Of a DNA stretch of 44,482 bases, positions 38,688 to 44,482 are shown one piece after another. This stretch comes from DATGLE01 sp035294325 (GTDB lineage Bacteria; Chloroflexota; Ktedonobacteria; Ktedonobacterales; Ktedonobacteraceae). A model generated the notes under the pieces. That model was given only the letters and a program-made list of their open reading frames with translations, made no database searches and was not told the DNA's origin. Every line of letters starts with the position of its first letter. Position 1 is the stretch's first letter. The DNA is taken from positions 1-44,482 of the forward strand of contig DATGLE010000143.1 of assembly GCA_035294325.1 (NCBI GenBank), written 5' to 3'. Both the position numbers and the translations under genes were made by a program.

Positions 38688-41101
38688 AATCTACTCTCCT
38701 CCCTTGCTTCTTGTTGATGAGAAGAAGAGAGATTTTTTTCTGGGGACACCCCGTTCCCCGCCAGGGGGCCGCTCCCCCCGGCACCCCCGCTTACAGGCAC
38801 CCCGGCGAGTTCTTTGAGCGCAAGTTCGAGGACGGCGATGGCGTGCCGGTATTCGTCGAGGGCGATGCATTCCCGGGGTGTGTGATCGAGCCGCGAGTCG
38901 CCCGGCCCGTATGCCACGATGTTCGGTCCCCAGACCGGCCCGACGACGTTCATATCCGAGGTGCCGGTTTTGTATTTGAAGGTGGGCTGGACGCCGGTGG
39001 CACGCAGCGCGGCGACGAAGGCTCGCGCTACCGGCGTGCTGCGCGTCGTCTGAAAAGCTTCCTCCGCGCCCGCGAAACTGAGCTGGATGTCATCCTCTGA
39101 CGCGCGGCGCTCCAACTGCTCGCGCAGGCCAGCGAGATCATAGCCGGGGGGCAGGCGGTAGCCGATGACGAAGTGTGTGCGTTCTTCCAGGCCATCCTGC
39201 TCGCTGCTGATACTGCGCAGCGAAGGCAGCAGCGCGGCGAAGGCGGAGTCACCCGCGTGCTCTCGATTCCAATCAGCGGCATGGCTTCGCACGTATTCCC
39301 AGAAGGCTGCCGCGACCTCGCTGCTGGATTGCAGCGGTCCCGCACTGTGGCTGAGCGGCCGCGCTACATGGCCTTCGACCAGCAGGCGCCCCTTGTAGCC
39401 GATGGTGATGGCGCGGCTGCCACTCGGCTCGCCAATGATACAGGCGGCGGGACGATAGCGCTCGACGACGGCATGTGCGCCGCTCGAAGTGGCGGCCTCC
39501 TCTTCTACCGCGCCGATGACGACCACCGGGCGCCGCGACGAGCCGGACCGGGCTACGCGCGCCGCCGCGCAGAGAAATGCGGCCAGTGGCCCCTTCGCGT
39601 CGACGGCGCCGCGCCCATACAGCACGCCGTCCTCTATCCTGACAGGGATCTCGCCGCGCACAGTATCCATATGTCCGAGCAGGATAACGGGCTGCATCAC
39701 GTCCTGAGCGCTCTCTATATTCTCGTGCGTGCTGGCGATGAAATTTCCGGCGTCATCTACATAAGAATACAGGCCCATACGCTGCGCTTCCGCGACCAGG
39801 TAATGTGCCAGCGCTCGCTCCTGGCGCGAGTAGCTGGGGATAGTGAGCATGTTGCTCAGCAGCGCGACTTCATCCGGTGCGCTATCGCCAGATTGCAACT
39901 CCATATCGGGAAGCCGCGTGGCCTCCCGTGATTGCGCGCCAAGCACTTCGGCCACCGTTGCCAGCGCGCGCTCAAGCTGCTGCTCCGTGATTACCAGCGG
40001 CGGCAGCAGGCGCAGCACATTCGGTCCTGCGGGCAGCGCCAGGATTCCACGCTCGCACAGCGCCTCAAGATACGGCTGCACGCGGCGAGTGAGTTCGATG
40101 CCGAGCAGCAGCCCCTTGCCGCGCACCTCGCGAATGAGCGGTGAGCGCAGGCCACGCAGATACTCCAGGGCATAGTCGCCGAGCCGGGCGGCGCGCCCGG
40201 CCAGATTTTCGCGCTCAAGGATATCGAGCGCAGCCAGGGCGGCGGCACAGGCCAGGGGATTGCCGCCAAAGGTGCTGCCGTGCGCGCCCTTCGTGATACG
40301 CCCGCTCTCGATCACGCGCGGCCCCAGGCAGATCGCGCCCACCGGCACACCGCCGCCCAGCGCTTTCGCCAGGCAGAGGATATCGGGCTGGAGATCGTAA
40401 TGCTCGCAGGCGAAGAGCCGCCCTGTGCGGCCAAAGCCTGTCTGCACCTCGTCGACGATCAGCAGCGCGCCACGCTCGCGGCAGAGGGCGGCCAGCCCGG
40501 CCACATATTCGGCGCTGGCGACATGCACGCCGCCCTCGCCCTGCACCAGTTCGACGATGACCGCTGCCGTCTGCTCATTGATGGCAGCGTCCGCCGCGGC
40601 GAGATCGTTGTAGCGCACATGCGTGACGCCGGGCATGAGCGGCGCGAACGGCTCGCGATAGTGCGGCTCCCAGGTCGCGGCCAGCGCCCCCATGCTGCGG
40701 CCATGAAAACCGCGCAGCGCCGCGACGATCCCTGTGCGCTTCGTCGCCAGGCGCGCGAACTTGAAGGCGCCTTCCACGGCCTCCGTCCCGCTGTTGCAAA
40801 GAAAGATATGGTCGAGTCCCTGCGGCGTGATTCGCGCCAGGCGCTCAAGCAGGCGCGCGCGCACATCGTTATAAACGATTTCGGAGCAGGTGATGAGCCG
40901 CTGCGCCTGCGCGGCGAGGGCGGCGGCGATCTCTGGTCGCCCGTGGCCGATACTGGCGACGCCATGTCCGGCGGTGCAATCGATATACTCGCGGCCCGCG
41001 TCGTCCCACAGCAGCGCGCCACTGCCCCGCACAATCGCCACGGGACGCTTGCTATAGACGCCGCTGGTATAGGTACTTTCCAGATCGATGATCGTTGTCA
41101 T
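38684..41101 (-). CDS. lysJK: LysJ-LysK fusion: LysW-aminoadipate semialdehyde aminotransferase and LysW-lysine hydrolase
   Basis: An 805-residue fusion in one open frame. Residues 1-~388 are a class III PLP aminotransferase (LysJ): 'LCNSGTEAVEGAFKFAR', 'LIVDEVQTGFGRTGRLF', PLP Lys246 in 'CLAKALGGGVP' and 'GSTFGGNPL'. A ~20-residue linker leads to an M20 peptidase (LysK, ~408-766) with zinc ligands in 'LLGHMDTVRGE' (His477), 'GRGAVDAKGP' (Asp501), 'AVEEEAATS' (~531-539) and 'GEPSG', and a final His in 'DSRLDHTPRE'. These are the last two steps of the LysW pathway, amination then release of lysine. The terminal 39 residues (767-805) come from a G-rich repeat. ATGA overlap with lysZ. Confidence 0.95.
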   Translation of the reverse strand: MTTIIDLESTYTSGVYSKRPVAIVRGSGALLWDDAGREYIDCTAGHGVASIGHGRPEIAAALAAQAQRLITCSEIVYNDVRARLLERLARITPQGLDHIFLCNSGTEAVEGAFKFARLATKRTGIVAALRGFHGRSMGALAATWEPHYREPFAPLMPGVTHVRYNDLAAADAAINEQTAAVIVELVQGEGGVHVASAEYVAGLAALCRERGALLIVDEVQTGFGRTGRLFACEHYDLQPDILCLAKALGGGVPVGAICLGPRVIESGRITKGAHGSTFGGNPLACAAALAALDILERENLAGRAARLGDYALEYLRGLRSPLIREVRGKGLLLGIELTRRVQPYLEALCERGILALPAGPNVLRLLPPLVITEQQLERALATVAEVLGAQSREATRLPDMELQSGDSAPDEVALLSNMLTIPSYSRQERALAHYLVAEAQRMGLYSYVDDAGNFIASTHENIESAQDVMQPVILLGHMDTVRGEIPVRIEDGVLYGRGAVDAKGPLAAFLCAAARVARSGSSRRPVVVIGAVEEEAATSSGAHAVVERYRPAACIIGEPSGSRAITIGYKGRLLVEGHVARPLSHSAGPLQSSSEVAAAFWEYVRSHAADWNREHAGDSAFAALLPSLRSISSEQDGLEERTHFVIGYRLPPGYDLAGLREQLERRASEDDIQLSFAGAEEAFQTTRSTPVARAFVAALRATGVQPTFKYKTGTSDMNVVGPVWGPNIVAYGPGDSRLDHTPRECIALDEYRHAIAVLELALKELAGVPVSGGAGGSGPLAGNGVSPEKNLSSSHQQEAREESRL
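38733..38790 (-). repeat. G-rich interspersed repeat inside the lysJK 3' end
   Basis: On the minus strand this reads GCGGGGGT...GGGGGGAGCGGCCCCCT..GGCGGGGAACGGGGTGTCCCCAGAAAAA (interruptions shown by dots; the last block is 38763-38736). It aligns along its length with 8180-8237 and partly with 44212-44278 and 42055-42093. Here it is translated as the LysJK tail. Confidence 0.75.
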
Positions 41102-41934
41102 GCGCGATTTCCTCCTACTGGAATTGGAATACAGTCCCTTTCAATCGTTGTTCCCGCTCCATTGAGGACCGCCTGGAGGGAGCCGCTGCCAATACAGACA
41201 CGCTGCACCCCTCCTCGCAGAGCTTCCTGCGCTCCAAGCATTTTTTTGCGCATTCGTCCTTGCGCGAACTGTAAGGTATTTTCAAGCTGATCGGCGGCGA
41301 TATGGCGGATCAGCGTGCTCTGGTCCGCCGGATCGGCCAGCAGGCCGGGGACGTTGGTCATAATTACCAGTTCATGTGCATGCAGGGCGGCGGCGACAGC
41401 AGCGGCGGCGCGATCTCCATCGACGTTGAGCCGTTCGCCCTCGTGGCTCAGGGCCAGCGGCGCGATGACGGGCGTATAGCCAGCGGCGAGCAGTTGCTCC
41501 AGCAGCGCACTATTGACCTGCTCGATCTGCCCGGTATAATCGTCGCGCAGGATCTGCACGCGGCCCTGCGGCGTCACCGAGCGCACTACCGCCTTACGCC
41601 GCGCGAGCAGCAGCCGGCCATCGACTCCAGACAGACCCAGCGCGTTGACGCCTTGCCGCTGCAAGAGCGCCACCAGTCCGGTATTGATCTCCCCGGCGAC
41701 GGCCATCGCGAAGATGCGCAGGGTTTCGCTATCGGTATAGCGGCTGCTCATGCCGCTCGGCGAGGTAATCATGCGGATTTCGTGTCCCAGGCGCTGCGAG
41801 AGCGTGCTGGTGAGATCGGATCCGCCGTGCAGCAGAACCACGCGCTGCCCTTCCGCGACGCAGTGGGCAACCTCACGCACAATATTCTCCGTGGCGATGC
41901 CAGCGCCGCCGCCAATCTTGACCACAAGCGTCAT
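41098..41934 (-). CDS. lysZ: LysW-aminoadipate 6-kinase LysZ
   Basis: A 278-residue amino-acid kinase (ArgB-like fold) phosphorylating the side-chain carboxylate of LysW-bound aminoadipate. The ATG at 41934 is chosen because AGGAAAGGAA precedes it and the next residues, 'MTLVVKIGGGAG', are the family start. 'VVLLHGGSDLT', 'TSPSGMSSRYTD' and 'GERLNVDGDRAAAAVAAAL' follow, the last being the ATP-site Asp region. 'SRYTD' is the LysZ-type substrate loop rather than ArgB's. The gap to lysY contains repeats. Confidence 0.93.
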   Translation of the reverse strand: MTLVVKIGGGAGIATENIVREVAHCVAEGQRVVLLHGGSDLTSTLSQRLGHEIRMITSPSGMSSRYTDSETLRIFAMAVAGEINTGLVALLQRQGVNALGLSGVDGRLLLARRKAVVRSVTPQGRVQILRDDYTGQIEQVNSALLEQLLAAGYTPVIAPLALSHEGERLNVDGDRAAAAVAAALHAHELVIMTNVPGLLADPADQSTLIRHIAADQLENTLQFAQGRMRKKMLGAQEALRGGVQRVCIGSGSLQAVLNGAGTTIERDCIPIPVGGNRA

Positions 41935-41994
41935 AGCAAGGTTCCTTTCCTTTTCGTTCAAAATTTATCTGGTTTCCGAGACTGTTGCTTGCTC

Positions 41995-42093
41995 GCGCCT
42001 GCGGCGCTCGCTTTCTGGCGCGGCTTCGCCGCGCAATTGTTCAGCACAAAAGCGAAATTTTTCTGGGGACCGCCGTCTCCCGCACCCCTGCAT
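41995..42093. repeat. Modular hairpin element without central palindrome, plus G-rich unit
   Basis: GCGCC-TGC-GGCGC (41995-42007) and GCGCGGC-TTC-GCCGCGC (42018-42034) are the two ends of the element seen at 20074 and 30331, here directly adjacent. A short relative of the G-rich repeat, read on the minus strand as GGCGGTCCCCAGAAAAATTT, lies at 42055-42076. Both sit in the lysY-lysZ gap (41935-42095). Confidence 0.75.
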
Positions 42094-42095
42094 TA

Positions 42096-43160
42096 TTAGA
42101 TAGGATGCAGGCCGGGGAAGGTCAGGCCCAGCGTCTCATCCCAGCCACACATACAATTGAGTGCCTGCACTGCGTTGCCGGCGGCTCCCTTCATCAGATT
42201 GTCCAGGGCGGCCATCACGACGACGCGGCGCTGGGAGGCGTCAAGCTCAAATCCGATATCGCAATAGTTGCTGCCCGCTAAAATCTTTGGTTCGGGATAG
42301 CGATAGACGCCACTGCGCTCTTTGACCAGGCGAATAAACGGCTCGTGCTGGTAGGCGTCGCGATAGATACGCCACAATACGCGTTCGTCTATCGCTTCAT
42401 TGACAAAAACATGCGCCGTGATGAGCACGCCGCGCACCAGTTCAACCGCAGTAGCGGAGAAGGCGATGGGCTGGCGCAGTTCCCTGCCAGCGATGCGCCC
42501 CAGCTCTTGAAAGAGTTCGGCGCTGTGACGATGCCCGGTGGGCTGGAATGAGCGCACGGCGCCGCTGCGATCAGGATGATGGCTGCCGCTGCCCGGCGCC
42601 GCTCCCGCTGCCGATGAGCCAACTTTGGCCTCCACGACCAGCGGCAGTGCGTCGTCCACCAGCCCCGCACGGTAGAGCGGGGCCAGGCCCAGAATAGCGG
42701 CGGTTGCCATGCAGCCCGTGCCGCTCACCAGTTGCGCCCCCGCAAGCTCCTCGCGGTGCAGTTCGGGCAGGCCGTAGACAGCAGCGCTCAGGAGGTGCGG
42801 AGCGGGATGCGCGGCGCCGTACCAGCGCTCGTAGAGCGCGGCGGAGCGCAGGCGAAAATCGGCGGCAAGATCGATCACGCGCGGCGCGAGTTGCCGGTAG
42901 CGCTCGATCTCCCGAGCCGATGAACCGTGCGGCAGGCAGAGAAAGAGAATATCGCAGGATGACAAATCGTCAGGATGACAGAAACGCAGCCCGCTTAGCT
43001 TGCGCAGATTGGGATGGGCGCTGTGCAGATAGTGGCCCGCGCGGCTGCTGGAGGCTACCTGCGCCAGCTCGACCTGCGGATGAAATAGCAGGAGCCGCGC
43101 CAGTTCTCCCCCGGCATAGCCAGAGCCGCCAACAATGGCGGCGCGCAATCGCTGATTCAT
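42096..43160 (-). CDS. lysY: LysW-aminoadipate 6-phosphate reductase LysY
   Basis: A 354-residue NADPH-dependent reductase of the ArgC family. 'AAIVGGSGYAGGELARLLLFHP' is the Rossmann loop and 'LVSGTGCMATAAILGLAPL' holds the catalytic Cys. 'EAKVGSSAAGAAPGSGSHHPDR' and 'LMKGAAGNAVQALN' are typical of LysY/ArgC. It converts LysW-bound aminoadipyl phosphate to the semialdehyde. GAGGAGG precedes the ATG, which overlaps the lysX stop by 4 bases. Confidence 0.93.
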   Translation of the reverse strand: MNQRLRAAIVGGSGYAGGELARLLLFHPQVELAQVASSSRAGHYLHSAHPNLRKLSGLRFCHPDDLSSCDILFLCLPHGSSAREIERYRQLAPRVIDLAADFRLRSAALYERWYGAAHPAPHLLSAAVYGLPELHREELAGAQLVSGTGCMATAAILGLAPLYRAGLVDDALPLVVEAKVGSSAAGAAPGSGSHHPDRSGAVRSFQPTGHRHSAELFQELGRIAGRELRQPIAFSATAVELVRGVLITAHVFVNEAIDERVLWRIYRDAYQHEPFIRLVKERSGVYRYPEPKILAGSNYCDIGFELDASQRRVVVMAALDNLMKGAAGNAVQALNCMCGWDETLGLTFPGLHPI

Positions 43161-44020
43161 CGTGCAACCTCCTCACGAATGTGGCTGAGGACGTAATCGA
43201 GCATGGCGTTGGGAATATCGACGCCGGTAGGGGCGATGCTGTTACGAAACTCCATCGTGGCGTTGATCTCGTTGACCAGCAGGCCGCGCTCCTCGTCTTC
43301 CAGCAGGTCAACCGCGAGGATGCCGCCGCCGACGGCCTGAGCCGCACGCACACACAGGCTATCCAGTTCGGGCGTGACGGGGCAATTGCTGGCGACGGCC
43401 CCGCGTGCCGTATTCGTTACCCAGTGCGCGCTGGTGCGATAGATGGCGCAGATAGTGCGATTGCCGACGACGAAGGCGCGAATGTCGCGCTGCGGCTTGG
43501 CAATATGTTCTTGAATATAGTGAATGTGGTGCTGATACGAGCCGAGCGTCTCCTGATGTTCCAGCACCGCTTCGGCGGCATCGCGATCATTGACGCGCGC
43601 TAGCAAGCGCCCCCACGATCCGGTGATCGGCTTGAGCACGGCGGGATAGCCCAGGCGCTCGATACCCTGGACGGCGGTCTGCTCTTCAAAGGCGAGCAGC
43701 GTGCGCGGCACGGGAATGCCGGCGCGCAGCAGCGCCAGCGTGGTGAGCAGCTTATCGTTGCAGACTGCCGTCACCGCCGGCGCGTTGAAGACGGGGATGC
43801 CCCAGTGCTCCAGCACATGCAGCACGGCCAGCCCGCGCGATTGGCTGACGCTGCGGCACAGCACAGCATCGTAGTCGCGCCAGCGCTCGTCGGGCCGCTC
43901 CAGGTCGAGCAGCAGGCCGCCATCGTCGATGATCTCGAACTCGATGGCGCGGCGCTGCAACGCCTCGACCAGCAGTTTCTCTTCTACGCGGACGCGCGAT
44001 GTAAGGATAGCCAGGCGCAT
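43157..44020 (-). CDS. lysX: LysW-aminoadipate ligase LysX
   Basis: A 287-residue ATP-grasp (RimK-like) ligase that joins the aminoadipate alpha-amino group to the C-terminal Glu of LysW. 'NDKLLTTLALLRAGIPVPRT', 'PAVLKPITGSWGRLLARV', 'DIRAFVVGNRTICAIYR' and the metal-binding 'LLVNEINATMEFRNS' are ATP-grasp and LysX/ArgX hallmarks. Whether it prefers aminoadipate or glutamate is not decided by motif here; the surrounding homocitrate genes favour aminoadipate. Its ribosome site GGGGAGAA lies within the last codons of lysW. Confidence 0.94.
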   Translation of the reverse strand: MRLAILTSRVRVEEKLLVEALQRRAIEFEIIDDGGLLLDLERPDERWRDYDAVLCRSVSQSRGLAVLHVLEHWGIPVFNAPAVTAVCNDKLLTTLALLRAGIPVPRTLLAFEEQTAVQGIERLGYPAVLKPITGSWGRLLARVNDRDAAEAVLEHQETLGSYQHHIHYIQEHIAKPQRDIRAFVVGNRTICAIYRTSAHWVTNTARGAVASNCPVTPELDSLCVRAAQAVGGGILAVDLLEDEERGLLVNEINATMEFRNSIAPTGVDIPNAMLDYVLSHIREEVAR

Positions 44021-44024
44021 CGCT

Positions 44025-44186
44025 TTATTCTCCCCAATCTTCCTCGACCTGCGGCGCGAGGGCCACTTCTGGCTGCTCCAGATTCAGAACTTCCAGTTCC
44101 GCGTTACAATCGGGACAAAAGATGATTTCGCCGACCATGAGGCCCTCCACGGCGACTTCGGCATCGCATTCAGGACAATGTGCCAT
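44025..44186 (-). CDS. lysW: Amino-group carrier protein LysW
   Basis: A 53-residue acidic zinc protein. The start at 44186 (AAGGAGGAGAATAGAGAAA upstream) gives 'MAHCPECDAEVAVEG'; the longer frame has no ribosome site. Two CxxC pairs ('CPECD', 'CPDCN') bind zinc, and the C-terminus is the diagnostic EDWGE, whose last Glu carries the substrate through the pathway. It is the first gene of the operon, four bases from lysX. Confidence 0.97.
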   Translation of the reverse strand: MAHCPECDAEVAVEGLMVGEIIFCPDCNAELEVLNLEQPEVALAPQVEEDWGE

Positions 44187-44211
44187 TTTCTCTATTCTCC
44201 TCCTTATGTGG

Positions 44212-44278
44212 AAAGGGGGGAGCGGGGCGCGGCCCCGCAACCCCAGGTCAGGGGCCTGCTGCCCCTGACAACCCCGCT
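44212..44278 (-). repeat. G-rich hairpin pair in the lysW leader
   Basis: Read on the minus strand, GTCAGGGG...CCCCTGAC and GCGGGGC-cgc-GCCCCGC lie between the T-box terminator and the lysW ribosome site. The sequence is a relative of the G-rich repeats at 8180-8237 and 38733-38790. It would be part of the read-through transcript. Confidence 0.6.
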
Positions 44279-44289
44279 ATACGAAAGAT

Positions 44290-44482
44290 AAACAAAAACG
44301 CTCTTCATCCTTCATGGGCGAAGGACGAAGAGCGACGTTCTGCTCTCGTGGTACCACCTTCATTCGCCAGCGCAGCGCTGCGCCGGCCTCTTGCGGTGAG
44401 GGGAACCTGACGGTCATCCCCTACCAGCCCCGATCACGGAGGGCAAACCGGCGAGTTCTATTTTCGCGCCAGGCGATTTCTT
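44290..44482 (-). ncRNA. T-box leader with terminator (5' part outside window)
   Basis: On the minus strand the T-box sequence AAGGTGGTACCACG is at 44360-44347. It is followed by a 14-bp terminator stem (44334-44321 with 44312-44299, one G-T pair) and TTTTTGTTT. Upstream, CCGTGATCGG (around 44436-44427) resembles the conserved stem III region, and GGGGA...TCCCC and CAGCG-ctg-CGCTG stems follow. T-box leaders bind uncharged tRNA and switch to the antiterminator. The specifier loop lies beyond the window end; a lysine codon is predicted from the operon. Confidence 0.9.

Noticed and set aside
38733..38790. Intrinsic terminator inside the lysine operon
   Set aside because: The T/A run is within the coding tail of LysJK and the next start overlaps its stop; repeat ancestry explains the G-rich block better.
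40280..41290. 336-codon plus-strand frame opposite lysJK and lysZ
   Set aside because: Shadow of two well-supported genes; composition is typical of an out-of-frame GC-rich translation.

Overview
The window looks like a bacterial chromosome segment of roughly 60% G+C. It most resembles Chloroflexota, probably class Ktedonobacteria. That placement is inference, from the Prs variant, the alpha-aminoadipate (AAA) lysine pathway with a LysW carrier, a T-box leader, and zinc-ribbon/FHA/PP2C/Hanks-kinase proteins side by side. No tRNA, rRNA, CRISPR array, complete insertion sequence or prophage was seen. One short MITE-like insertion is present.

Layout. 1-2186: end of a repetitive coiled-coil protein, then a leftward pair (YtkA-like envelope protein and a polytopic membrane protein). 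2390-8084: DUF983 protein, a large membrane-anchored protein, a MoaD/ThiS-like sulfur carrier paired with a BNR-propeller protein, and a methyltransferase. 8416-14350: an IscR-like Rrf2 regulator followed by sufC, a SufD-type gene, sufS, sufU, a short-chain dehydrogenase and a Rieske ferredoxin, i.e. an Fe-S assembly locus with no SufB. 14531-21200: CLC channel/transporter with CBS domains, YdjM-type and DUF2079 membrane proteins, YggT and prs. 21696-23117: der. 23327-30271: PP2C phosphatase, Ser/Thr kinase with TPRs, a second PP2C fused to a kinase-like N-lobe remnant, a von Willebrand A protein and a zinc-ribbon/FHA protein, which reads as one phospho-signalling island. 30529-33419: rpmH-rnpA-yidD-yidC-jag under a consensus promoter, followed by a PfkB kinase.

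34544-44482 (minus strand) is the most coherent system: lysW-lysX-lysY-lysZ-lysJK-homocitrate synthase-homoaconitase large and small subunits-homoisocitrate dehydrogenase. It is a nearly complete 2-oxoglutarate-to-lysine route, largely translationally coupled, preceded by a T-box leader with a terminator. LysJ and LysK are one 805-residue polypeptide. Its last ~39 residues appear to be encoded by an interspersed repeat.

The gaps between genes are full of structure. Several gaps hold long, almost perfect inverted repeats (18-30 bp arms) whose stems are unrelated to each other. Nearly all close on a three-base C(GNA)G apex. They often sit beside a short conserved hairpin with the same kind of apex. 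I do not recognise this as a described element; it is the strongest candidate for something new. A 124-bp MITE-like element with 9-bp terminal repeats and an exact 8-bp target duplication, a GACGACC-type REP family, a G-rich repeat family and a 4 x 20 bp tandem array are also present.
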